From the NCBI GenBank assembly GCA_016870995.1, contig VFZU01000018.1:1-64000 (forward strand): 64,000 nt of DNA. Reading direction: 5' to 3'. The notes under the pieces were generated by a model. The model was not told where the DNA came from, did not search any database, and saw only the letters and a program-made list of their open reading frames with translations. Shown here piece after piece: positions 1 through 7,509 of this stretch; the stretch's first letter is position 1, and every line of letters begins with the position of its first letter. The position numbers and the translations under genes are program-made. This stretch comes from Acidobacteriota bacterium (GTDB lineage Bacteria > Acidobacteriota > Terriglobia > Bryobacterales > Bryobacteraceae).

Positions 1-2
1 AG

Positions 3-149
3 ATCGGCGAGGGCTGGCAATTGGCATGGTTCCACGACTATCCAGTAGCGCTGCTCGATACCAGGTTGGGACAGTTCCGCGAGATCCCCAAGATGATGCG
101 CGCCGCAGAGGGGAGCCCCATGGGGGCTCCCCTCTGCCTCCCTCAATAG
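3..149 (+). CDS. C-terminal tail of an unidentified, possibly transposase, protein (5' truncated by window edge)
   Basis: An open frame enters from the left edge and runs 48 codons to a TAG stop. Its peptide (IGEGWQLAWFHDYPVALLD...) resembles the short beta-rich tail found after the DDE core in some IS481/integrase-type transposases, but no catalytic residue is inside the window. The suspicion rests mainly on context: just downstream are two direct repeats that look like an insertion-sequence end, and after them a gene fragment with no beginning. The last codons lie inside a perfect hairpin. The family assignment is weak; it could equally be the end of another protein. Confidence 0.35.
   Translation: MGEGWQLAWFHDYPVALLDTRLGQFREIPKMMRAAEGSPMGAPLCLPQ
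105..137. repeat. Perfect 15-bp inverted repeat with 3-base loop
   Basis: GCAGAGGGGAGCCCC and its exact reverse complement are separated by only ATG. The hairpin is very GC-rich and overlaps the last codons of the preceding open frame. No T-run follows on either strand, so a classical intrinsic terminator is not proven. It could block read-through into the neighbouring DNA or be part of a mobile element's 3' end. Confidence 0.8.
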
Positions 150-166
150 AGCCAAATCTGCCAGAC

Positions 167-220
167 TAAGTGTTACCCATGTGACCGGATAGAAGTGTTA
201 CCTATGTGCCCGGTCGGACA
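167..220. mobile_element. Putative insertion-sequence end with two 25-bp-spaced direct repeats
   Basis: AAGTGTTACCCATGTGACCGG (from about 167) is repeated with two changes as AAGTGTTACCTATGTGCCCGG (from about 193). Paired sub-terminal repeats that end near a CA dinucleotide (GTCGGACA, ending at 220) are typical of transposase-binding ends. The repeat block sits exactly between the transposase-like tail and the headless WD40-like fragment. Family assignment (IS481- or IS21-like) is inference; no matching opposite end is visible. Confidence 0.45.
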
Positions 221-476
221 GGCCGACAAGAGACGAATTGCGATTGCATCGAAACGTCAGAGGCAAGCCCTTTGGGAGCAATGGGATATGGTCGTTAAAG
301 TGTACTCGACGGATGACGGGAAACTGCTCGGCGAGTTATTCCATGACAGTGTACCTCGGCATGAAGGGCCGATGGATACTTATTGGCCAGAGTGTGCCCT
401 TACATATACCCCCGACAATCAGTATTTAATTAGTAGTGGCAGGAAGACCAAAATTTGGCGGCGAGATATCCTGTAG
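195..476 (+). pseudogene. C-terminal stub of a WD40/beta-propeller-like protein, headless
   Basis: The open frame starts inside the putative IS end, so its first ~10 codons are not native. From about base 222 it reads like the last blade of a WD40-type beta-propeller: VVKVYSTDDGKLLGEL, then CALTYTPDNQYLISSG and the closing KIWRRDIL just before the stop. No upstream domain exists in the window. The simplest reading is that an insertion cut the gene and only its 3' end survives. No ribosome-binding site fits the nominal ATG. Functional expression is unlikely. Confidence 0.6.
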
Positions 477-527
477 TGTGCATCAGCCACTTGCTGCAAT
501 GATTCGATCTTGGCGTGCGTTGGTGGT

Positions 528-556
528 TGACCTGCTGCCAAGTTTTGTACCAACGA
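528..556. mobile_element. Possible second IS-end remnant (TGACCTGCT...TGTACCA)
   Basis: TGACCTGCTGCCAAGTTTTG followed by TACCAACG resembles the sequence at 1130 (TGACCTGCTCCCCGAAAACT then GTACCAG) in the same orientation. The shared parts are TGACCTGCT, CC and TGTACCA at matching spacing. No reading frame accompanies it. The rest of 477-639 holds nothing I recognise. Confidence 0.25.
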
Positions 557-639
557 TTATTGTTAAGTTAACATTCCAAAGTCTTCCCTATGTGGCCGAG
601 GGGCAAGCTTTTCTTGCGGCGGGTGTGAGGATCATGAAT

Positions 640-671
640 AAGGCGGCTACCTCTTGCGAGGCAGCCGCCTT
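640..671 (-). terminator. Second copy of the ppdK terminator hairpin
   Basis: The stem GGCGGCT-CCTC/GAGG-AGCCGCC is the same as the hairpin at 1199-1231, with TTAT instead of a full T-run after it on the minus strand. It lies directly downstream of the duplicated ppdK 3' end, so the duplication carried the terminator along. Confidence 0.7.
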
Positions 672-693
672 TCTCTTGTCAATGTAGTTGTTG

Positions 694-1129
694 TTAAGCT
701 GTCTGGCTCTCGGTCTTTGAGCCTTTGGCCAGGGCAGCTTGGGCCGCGGCCAGGCGGGCGATCGGGACACGATACGGGGAGCAGCTGACGTAGTTCATGC
801 CGACGCGGTAGCAGAAGGCCACCGAATCCGGGTCACCGCCGTGCTCGCCGCAGATGCCGATTTCGATGTCGGGACGGGTCTTGCGGCCCGAGTCGATCGC
901 CATCGCAATCAGCTTGCTTACGCCCTCTTGATCGAGCGAACCGAATGGATCGGTCTTGAAGATCTTGAGGTTTTCGTAGTGAGCGTTGAATTTCGTATAG
1001 TCGTCGCGGCTTAAGCCCATCGTCGTCTGGGTGAGGTCGTTGGTGCCGAATGAGAAGAATTCCGCATACTGCGCCACTTCATCGGCGGTGATCGCCGCGC
1101 GCGGAATTTCGATCATCGTGCCGACGTAA
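694..1129 (-). pseudogene. Duplicated 3' end of ppdK (last ~145 codons only)
   Basis: This stretch repeats the C-terminal part of the ppdK gene at 1255-1690, about 561 bases away. The two proteins differ at only four of roughly 143 residues. The copy retains the [16 protein letters not shown] region and the [10 protein letters not shown] catalytic-cysteine region of the PEP-binding domain. Homology stops abruptly at 1129/1130, where IS-like sequence begins. An open frame extends a little further upstream (to 1200), but those codons come from the IS-like DNA. It lacks the nucleotide-binding and phospho-histidine domains and cannot be a working PPDK. It is either a partial tandem duplication or the remnant of a second whole copy. 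Confidence 0.92.
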
Positions 1130-1196
1130 TGACCTGCTCCCCGAAAACTGTACCAGCCTAAACTGAAAAGGCAGGAAAGGAAGTCCATAGGACTCA
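1130..1196. mobile_element. Putative IS3-like end at the ppdK duplication junction
   Basis: At the exact base where similarity between the two ppdK ends stops, the sequence becomes TGACCTGCTCCCCGAAAACT followed by GTACCAGCC and then the purine-rich GGCAGGAAAGGAAG. TGA...-type termini followed by a strong Shine-Dalgarno-like stretch are what the left end of an IS3-family element looks like. Only about 65 bases remain before the ppdK terminator resumes. Family assignment is from recollection of terminus style, not from a database. Confidence 0.4.
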
Positions 1197-1198
1197 TC

Positions 1199-1231
1199 AA
1201 AAAGGCGGCTACCTCTTGCGAGGCAGCCGCC
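1199..1231 (-). terminator. Rho-independent terminator of the recO-glyQ-glyS-ppdK unit
   Basis: On the minus strand a strong hairpin (GGCGGCT, CCTC, loop, GAGG, AGCCGCC with one mismatch) is followed by CTTTTT. It lies 24 bases past the ppdK stop codon. A second copy accompanies the duplicated gene end at 640-671. Confidence 0.85.
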
Positions 1232-1254
1232 CTTGTTTGCCAATGCGGTTGTTG

Positions 1255-3990
1255 TTAGGCTGTCCGGTTCTCGGTCTTCGAGCCCTTGGCCAGTGCGGCT
1301 TGGGCTGCGGCCAGGCGGGCGATCGGGACACGGTACGGGGAGCAGCTGACGTAGTTCATGCCGACGCGGTAGCAGAAGGCCACCGAATCCGGGTCGCCGC
1401 CGTGCTCGCCGCAGATGCCGATTTCGATGTCGGGACGGGTCTTGCGGCCCAAGTCGATCGCCATCGCAATCAGCTTGCCAACGCCCTCTTGATCGAGCGA
1501 ACCGAAGGGATCGGTCTTGAAGATCTTGAGGTTTTCGTAGTGAGCGTTGAATTTCGTATAGTCGTCGCGGCTCAACCCCATCGTCGTCTGAGTGAGGTCG
1601 TTGGTGCCGAATGAGAAGAATTCCGCATACTGCGCCACTTCATCTGCGGTGATCGCCGCGCGCGGGATTTCGATCATCGTGCCGACGTAATACTTGAGAT
1701 CCGGCATGCCGGCCTTCTCCAAAACTTCCGTCGCCACGCGGACTACGATTTCCTTCTGGTTGTCGAGTTCGCGATAGCCGCCCACGAGCGGGATCATGAC
1801 TTCCGGAATGATCTTCTTGCCCTTCTTGGCAACCTGGACGGCCGCTTCGAAAATGGCGCGTGCCTGCATCTCGGTGATTTCCGGATAGGTGATACCCAGA
1901 CGGCAACCGCGATGGCCCAGCATCGGATTCATTTCATGAAGCTCTTCGACCCGATGCAACACGTGCGGGAGATGCTTCTTGAGGTCCCCGACCTTGCAGC
2001 CGAACTTCTCGGCCATTTCCTTCTTTTCTTTCGCGCCAGCATGCGGCAACTTCGCAATCGCCACCATGAGGTCTTCGCGCTTCGGCAGGAATTCGTGCAG
2101 AGGCGGATCGAGCGTGCGGATCACGACGGGGAAGCCTTCCATCGCTTCAAACAAACCGGCGAAATCCTTGCGCTGCATCGGCAACAACTTGGCGAGCGCA
2201 GCGCGGCGGCTCTTCTCGTCGCGAGCCATGATCATGGCCTGCATGAAGGGCAACCGGTCTTCGGCGAAGAACATGTGCTCGGTGCGGCAAAGGCCAATGC
2301 CTTCAGCGCCAAAGTTGCGAGCTGCCTTGGCATCCTTGGGGATGTCGGCATTCGCGCGGACGCCGAAGCCACCACGGAATTCGTCGGCCCAGCCCATGAA
2401 CTCAGCGAGGAAGCCGCTCTTGGTGTTCGGCTCCACTGTCTTCGACTGGCCGAGGTAGAGATCGGCGGTCGTACCGTCGATCGAGATGAAGTCGCCTTCT
2501 TTCACCGTGACGGTCTTGTCGCCCGCCTTCACCGTGAACTTCTTGCCCTTCTCGTCGATCGAGATCGCGCCAGCGCCTACGATACAGGGACGGCCCATGC
2601 CACGGGCCACAACGGCGGCGTGCGAGCTCTTGCCGCCCACCGCGGTGAGAATGCCCTTGGCTGCGTCCATGCCCGCGATGTCGTCGGGAGTGGTTTCCTT
2701 ACGGACCAGGATTGTCGGACCCTTCTTGGACATTTCAACCGCGCTCTGCGCGCTGAATGCCGCCATACCCACGGCTGCGCCGGGGCTGGCCGCGATGCCC
2801 TTGCCGAGCTTCACGAGTGACTTCAGGCTTGCGGTGTCAAACACGGGGTGCAGCAGTTGATCGAGCTGGCTCGGGGCCACGCGGGTCACTGCGTCATCCT
2901 TGGTGATCAGGCCTTCCTTCACCATTTCCACAGCAACGCGCACCGCGGCAGGACCCGTACGCTTACCGTTACGCGTCTGCAGCATGTAGAGCTTGCCGGC
3001 TTCGATGGTGAACTCGAAGTCCTGCATGTCCTTGTAGGCCTTTTCGAGGTTCGTCGTGATTTCCTTGAGTTCCTTGAATGCGGAAGGCATGACCTTTTCG
3101 AGGTCGGCAATCGGCTGCGGAGTACGGATACCGGCGACGACGTCTTCGCCCTGAGCGTTGATCAGGAACTCGCCGTAGAAGACCTTTTCGCCGCTGCCAG
3201 GGTCACGCGTGAAGCCCACACCGGTGCCGCAATCGTCACCCATGTTGCCGAAGACCATCGCCTGAACCGTGCAAGCCGTGCCGATGTCATCGGGGATCCG
3301 CTCCATCTTGCGGTAGTAGACCGCCTTGTCGTTGTGCCAGCTGCGGAAGACCGCATCGCGCGACATATTCAGTTGCTCGAGCGCATCCTGCGGGAATTCC
3401 TTCTTGGTTTCCTTCTTCACCAGCTTCTTGTAATCGGCGATGATCGATTGCAGGTCGGCGGCCGAAAGATCGGAGTCGATCTTGATCTTGCGCTTCTTCT
3501 TCTTTTCGTCGAAGATGTGGTCGAAGTGCTCCATCTCGATGCCGAGGGCGACTTCGCCGAACATCTGGATAAAGCGGCGGTAGCAATCGTAGGCGAAACG
3601 ATCATTGCCCGTCTTCTTGGCGAGGCCAGCCGTGGTGACATCGTTGAGACCCAGGTTGAGGATCGTGTTCATCATGCCCGGCATCGAGAACTTCGCGCCG
3701 GAACGCACGCTGAGCAGAAGGGGATCGTTGGGATCGCCGAGCTTCTTGCCCATGAGCGCTTCGAGCTTGGCGAGCGCGTCATGCTGCTGCTGCTGGATGT
3801 CGGCTGGAACCTTGTTGCCGTTCTGGAAATAGATATTGCAAACTTCCGTCGCGATCGTGAATCCACCCGGAACGGGCAAGCCGTAGCGGCACATCTCGGC
3901 GAGGTTTGCACCTTTACCGCCGAGAAGGTCTTTCATACTCTTGTCGCCGTCGGCCTTGCCGCCGCCGAACGAATACACATACTTCTTCAT
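1255..3990 (-). CDS. ppdK: Pyruvate, phosphate dikinase
   Basis: Interconverts pyruvate + ATP + phosphate and phosphoenolpyruvate + AMP + pyrophosphate in the cytoplasm, linking glycolysis and gluconeogenesis. At 911 residues it is full length for the family. Visible in order are the N-terminal ATP-grasp region (GGKGANLAEM near residue 25), the phospho-carrier motif GGKSSHAAVVARG with the catalytic histidine near residue 455, and the C-terminal PEP/pyruvate barrel with [16 protein letters not shown] and CGEHGGDP (catalytic cysteine near 858). The ATG overlaps the glyS stop as ATGA, so translation is probably coupled to the glycyl-tRNA synthetase genes. The last ~145 codons are duplicated at 694-1129. 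Confidence 0.98.
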   Translation of the reverse strand: MKKYVYSFGGGKADGDKSMKDLLGGKGANLAEMCRYGLPVPGGFTIATEVCNIYFQNGNKVPADIQQQQHDALAKLEALMGKKLGDPNDPLLLSVRSGAKFSMPGMMNTILNLGLNDVTTAGLAKKTGNDRFAYDCYRRFIQMFGEVALGIEMEHFDHIFDEKKKKRKIKIDSDLSAADLQSIIADYKKLVKKETKKEFPQDALEQLNMSRDAVFRSWHNDKAVYYRKMERIPDDIGTACTVQAMVFGNMGDDCGTGVGFTRDPGSGEKVFYGEFLINAQGEDVVAGIRTPQPIADLEKVMPSAFKELKEITTNLEKAYKDMQDFEFTIEAGKLYMLQTRNGKRTGPAAVRVAVEMVKEGLITKDDAVTRVAPSQLDQLLHPVFDTASLKSLVKLGKGIAASPGAAVGMAAFSAQSAVEMSKKGPTILVRKETTPDDIAGMDAAKGILTAVGGKSSHAAVVARGMGRPCIVGAGAISIDEKGKKFTVKAGDKTVTVKEGDFISIDGTTADLYLGQSKTVEPNTKSGFLAEFMGWADEFRGGFGVRANADIPKDAKAARNFGAEGIGLCRTEHMFFAEDRLPFMQAMIMARDEKSRRAALAKLLPMQRKDFAGLFEAMEGFPVVIRTLDPPLHEFLPKREDLMVAIAKLPHAGAKEKKEMAEKFGCKVGDLKKHLPHVLHRVEELHEMNPMLGHRGCRLGITYPEITEMQARAIFEAAVQVAKKGKKIIPEVMIPLVGGYRELDNQKEIVVRVATEVLEKAGMPDLKYYVGTMIEIPRAAITADEVAQYAEFFSFGTNDLTQTTMGLSRDDYTKFNAHYENLKIFKTDPFGSLDQEGVGKLIAMAIDLGRKTRPDIEIGICGEHGGDPDSVAFCYRVGMNYVSCSPYRVPIARLAAAQAALAKGSKTENRTA

Positions 3991-5966
3991 GAAGCGTGGG
4001 TCTCCTGTGTCTTGGGAACAATCTCTGAGAATTCGGCGATACCCGAAAACTCTGTTTTGAGGCTAAATAACAATGTTAGCCGATTCGCGCGCACGGCCAT
4101 GTCCGGCGCGTTCACCAGCACCTTTTCGAAAAACAAATCGACCGCCGGCCGCAGTGTTGCCATTGCCGCCAGAGTTTGTGCGTATCCCGTCCCTTTGCTG
4201 CTCGCAACCACTGCTTCGAAGGCTTTCCATAAGGCGCCTTCTGAGGGGTCTTCGAACAAGCCCGCATCCACCTTGCCGCTGGGGGAGAACTTCGCCTGGT
4301 CGAGGATGTTCTTCATCCGCTTGAAGCTTGCCGCCAGGGGTTCGAAATCTTCGCTTGCGCGGACGGCCTTGACGGCTTCGAGCCGCGCCAGCACGTCCTG
4401 GATGTCATCGGCACCCGCTGCCAGCACGGCGTTGACTTCGTCCATCGCATAGCCGCGGATTTCGTTCGTGTAGTATTTGACGCGCTCGATCAGGAACTCG
4501 TCGAGCTTGTCGACGCCCGCCGCCAGTTGTTTCAAGCCGATGCGCAACTCGCCTTCGGCGAGGATCTTGATGATGCCCTGGGCGGCGCGGCGTAGGGCAA
4601 AGGGGTCCTTGGAGCCGGTTGGGATCAAGCCGATGCCAAAGCAGCCGCGTAAAGTATCCACTTTGTCGGCGAGGCTCAGCAATTGCCCGTCGCGGGTGCG
4701 CGGAATCGAATCTTCCATGCTGACGGGCTTGTACTGGTCGTAGATGGCCGTGGCCACTGCTTCGGGTTCGCCTTGGGCCTTGGCATAGAGGCCGCCGACG
4801 ATGCCCTGGAGTTCGGTGAACTCCTTCACCATTTCGCAGGTGAGGTCGGTCTTGGCGAGTAAGGCTGCACGAGCGGCCGAATCGTCTCCGCCCAGTTCGC
4901 GGACGAGGGCTACGACGCGTTCGGTCTTGGCGTGGTAGCTGCCGAGTTGGGCCTGGAAGGTGACTACTTTGAGGTCCTCGACGCGGGCCGGCAGATGCTT
5001 CTGCTGGTCGACGTCGTAGAAGAAGCGGGCATCGTTGAAACGGGCACGCAGTACGCGTTCGTTGCCATGCTTGACGAGACCGTCGCCGTCGCCCGAGGTG
5101 TTCATGACGGCGACAAACTGAGCGGCTAGCTTGCCGGTTGAGTCTGTGACGCTGAAATACTTCTGGTGGAAGCGCATGACGGTGACCAGCACTTCTTCGG
5201 GCAGGCTGAGGTAGTCCGCCGAGAACGAGCCCAGAATCGGTGTCGGGAACTCGGTAATGTTGGTGAGCGTGTCGAGCAGCTTTGCGTCGGCCTTGACGCC
5301 TGCGGGCAAGCCCGCCACGATCTTCGCCCGCCGCTCTTCACCGCGGAGGATGACAAAGTTCTCGCGCAGTTTTTGTTCGTAGTTGTCGATCGTGACCGCA
5401 ACACGATGTGCGCCCAACTGACGGTGGCCGCCCGTTTCGTTGCCTGAGGTGATGCCGTTGATCGTGAACGGTACGACATCGCCGCCCAACAAACAAAGCA
5501 GCCAGCGGATGGGACGGATGAACCGCGCCCCGCCCTTGCCAGGCCACAACATCGTCTTGGGCCAGGGAATGCCGAGGATCAAGCCGGGCAGCCCGCTTGA
5601 GAGAATCTCGGCGGCTGCCTTGCCTGCGACTTGTTTGCGATAGCTGTAGTAGGTGCCTTTGGCGGTTTCGACCAGTTCCAGTTGATCGACGGTAATGCCG
5701 TTCTTTTTGGCGAAGCCTTCGACGGCTTGCGGATTGGCCTGCTTGGGCGGGCCGCTGATTAACTCTTCGCGGTCGGCTTCGCGCTCGGACAGGCCGCTGA
5801 CCTTGACGGCGAGCCGTCGCGGCGTGGCTTCGGACATGACGACCTGGCCACCTAACTGCGCCACTAATTCGCCGACCTTACCCGCCAGATGCGACAGTCC
5901 GTCGGCAATCATCCAATCGGGAATTTCTTCAACGCCGATCTCAAGCAGCAAATCCTTCGTTGCCAT
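3987..5966 (-). CDS. glyS: Glycine--tRNA ligase beta subunit
   Basis: Beta subunit of the heterotetrameric bacterial glycyl-tRNA synthetase, which recognises tRNA-Gly. The protein has 659 residues, normal for the family, and begins with the typical DLLLEIGVEEIPDWM. The middle carries the HD-like core segments (RFIRPIRWLL, VLRARFNDARFFYDVD) and the end carries the DALR-like anticodon-binding region (VLVNAPDMAVRANRL). The start codon overlaps the glyQ stop as TAATG and its stop overlaps the ppdK start as ATGA. The gene therefore sits in the middle of a translationally coupled series. Confidence 0.97.
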   Translation of the reverse strand: MATKDLLLEIGVEEIPDWMIADGLSHLAGKVGELVAQLGGQVVMSEATPRRLAVKVSGLSEREADREELISGPPKQANPQAVEGFAKKNGITVDQLELVETAKGTYYSYRKQVAGKAAAEILSSGLPGLILGIPWPKTMLWPGKGGARFIRPIRWLLCLLGGDVVPFTINGITSGNETGGHRQLGAHRVAVTIDNYEQKLRENFVILRGEERRAKIVAGLPAGVKADAKLLDTLTNITEFPTPILGSFSADYLSLPEEVLVTVMRFHQKYFSVTDSTGKLAAQFVAVMNTSGDGDGLVKHGNERVLRARFNDARFFYDVDQQKHLPARVEDLKVVTFQAQLGSYHAKTERVVALVRELGGDDSAARAALLAKTDLTCEMVKEFTELQGIVGGLYAKAQGEPEAVATAIYDQYKPVSMEDSIPRTRDGQLLSLADKVDTLRGCFGIGLIPTGSKDPFALRRAAQGIIKILAEGELRIGLKQLAAGVDKLDEFLIERVKYYTNEIRGYAMDEVNAVLAAGADDIQDVLARLEAVKAVRASEDFEPLAASFKRMKNILDQAKFSPSGKVDAGLFEDPSEGALWKAFEAVVASSKGTGYAQTLAAMATLRPAVDLFFEKVLVNAPDMAVRANRLTLLFSLKTEFSGIAEFSEIVPKTQETHAS

Positions 5967-6862
5967 TACGCCGCCACCTCACCCTTCGTGTACTGCTGGT
6001 CGACCCAGATTCCGGCGACGCCGACAGCCAGCTTTCTGACTCTGCCGATCACGCCGACACGTTCCGTGACGCTGATGGCGCCGCGCGCGTCGAGCAGGTT
6101 GAACAGATTTGAGCACTTCAGCACCTGGTCGTAGGTTGGCAACACCGGGAAGCGTTCTTTGCCTGTTTCGAGACCCTTGTAATGGTCGATCAATCGCTGG
6201 CACTCGCCTTCGTGCAGTTCGAAGAGCTTCCAGAGGGTTGGCACGTCGGCCATCTCAAAGTTGTAGACGCTGAACTGTTGCTCTTCCTTGAGCCGGACGT
6301 CGCCATAGGCGAAGGCGTCTGTCCACTGGATGTCATAGACGCTTTCTTTGTCCTGGAGAAAGGCGCACAAGCGCTCGAGGCCGTAGGTGATTTCGGCTGG
6401 CACGAGATCGAGATCCACACCGCCACACTGCTGGAAGTAGGTGAACTGCGTGATTTCCATGCCGTCGAGCATGACCTGCCAGCCGATGCCCCAGGCACCG
6501 AGGGTGGGGGATTCCCAATTGTCTTCTTCAAACTTGATGTCGTGCTTTTTGAGGTCGATCCCGATGGCTTCGAGAGAGCCTAGGTACTGCTCAATCACAT
6601 CTTCAGGTGTGGGCTTGAGGATCACCTGCAACTGCGAGTGCTTGTATAAACGGTTCGGGTTCTCGCCGTAACGACCATCCGCGGGCCGACGGCTGGGCTG
6701 CACATAGGCGACGCGGTACTCGTCGGGACCCAACACGCGCAGGAACGTCTCCGGGCACATTGTGCCGGCGCCTACCTCTACGTCATAAGGCTCGGTGATG
6801 ATGCAGCCTCGTTCGGCCCAATACTGCTTGAGCCGGAAAATCATTTCCTGATAGGTTTTCAT
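5966..6862 (-). CDS. glyQ: Glycine--tRNA ligase alpha subunit
   Basis: Catalytic alpha subunit of class II heterotetrameric glycyl-tRNA synthetase. From the ATG at 6862 the protein is 298 residues, which is normal, and begins [15 protein letters not shown]. Family hallmarks visible are the [12 protein letters not shown] segment, the motif-2-like [19 protein letters not shown] and the [19 protein letters not shown] block. The frame is open further upstream, but that extension overlaps recO and has no family similarity. The chosen ATG overlaps the recO stop as ATGA. Confidence 0.97.
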   Translation of the reverse strand: MKTYQEMIFRLKQYWAERGCIITEPYDVEVGAGTMCPETFLRVLGPDEYRVAYVQPSRRPADGRYGENPNRLYKHSQLQVILKPTPEDVIEQYLGSLEAIGIDLKKHDIKFEEDNWESPTLGAWGIGWQVMLDGMEITQFTYFQQCGGVDLDLVPAEITYGLERLCAFLQDKESVYDIQWTDAFAYGDVRLKEEQQFSVYNFEMADVPTLWKLFELHEGECQRLIDHYKGLETGKERFPVLPTYDQVLKCSNLFNLLDARGAISVTERVGVIGRVRKLAVGVAGIWVDQQYTKGEVAA

Positions 6863-7497
6863 GCCATTTCCTCCAGCATCGGGGCGGCCAGCAGGCGCCT
6901 CTCGATATGGTCTTCGATCAAGCGCACCATGGCCCGCCGCAAGTCTTTGGCTGTTGAGGCAGTCCAATCGCGCTCCGGCATCTGCTCGACACTGTGCTTC
7001 AGAATCTCTTCGAGAATCCCCATGGACTCTGCCCCCACCCGCACTTCTGGCAGAAATCCGCTCAACCGCACCGACCAAACTTCAAAATACGTCACCGCCC
7101 GCCAAACTCCGCTTTCGCCCGCACCGCGCAAATACTCAAGCACACGTGCCAATAGGCGGAAGTACTTTTCGTTGACTTCCGCCATCGGCAACAAATGTTC
7201 ACTGATTTCAGCCATCACATCTAGCGCCAGCCCGGTCGTGTACACACGGCTTAACTCAAACTGCGAGTGTTGAAGATCGCAGTGGTCAATCCGAACCAGG
7301 TCCCGGTTTTCTCGCGCCGTGTAGTGGATTTGCACCTGGCTCAACCGTTCGAGCGAACTCCCAAAGCCGCCTTTGGGTCTTCTCGCACGATTGGCCACAC
7401 CTCGCAATTTCCCGTGGTCACGTGTAAAAAAGCTGACGATGAGGTCAGCTTCTTTAAAGGGATAGGTTCGAAGCACGATCGCTTCGCTGGCAATCAA
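6859..7497 (-). CDS. recO: DNA repair protein RecO
   Basis: RecO loads RecA with RecR in the RecFOR recombinational repair pathway. The N-terminal OB fold is clear ([20 protein letters not shown], then [16 protein letters not shown]). The protein has 212 residues, slightly short for the family, and contains a single cysteine, so the four-cysteine zinc finger of many RecO proteins is absent. The start is TTG at 7497; an in-frame TAG four codons upstream excludes a longer form. It begins 12 bases after the TonB-receptor stop and overlaps glyQ by ATGA, so receptor, recO, glyQ, glyS and ppdK may share transcription. Confidence 0.9.
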   Translation of the reverse strand: MIASEAIVLRTYPFKEADLIVSFFTRDHGKLRGVANRARRPKGGFGSSLERLSQVQIHYTARENRDLVRIDHCDLQHSQFELSRVYTTGLALDVMAEISEHLLPMAEVNEKYFRLLARVLEYLRGAGESGVWRAVTYFEVWSVRLSGFLPEVRVGAESMGILEEILKHSVEQMPERDWTASTAKDLRRAMVRLIEDHIERRLLAAPMLEEMA

Positions 7498-7509
7498 GAT
7501 ACTAGGCTA

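Noticed and set aside
1912-4452. Long open frames on the plus strand opposite ppdK (1912-2820 and 2848-4452)
   Set aside because: They are mirror frames of a highly biased coding sequence; the encoded peptides show no domain, no ribosome site, and run across the ppdK/glyS junction.
6863-7078. Longer N-terminus for glyQ
   Set aside because: The extension overlaps recO, lacks similarity to GlyQ, and the ATG at 6862 gives exactly the family start with an ATGA junction.
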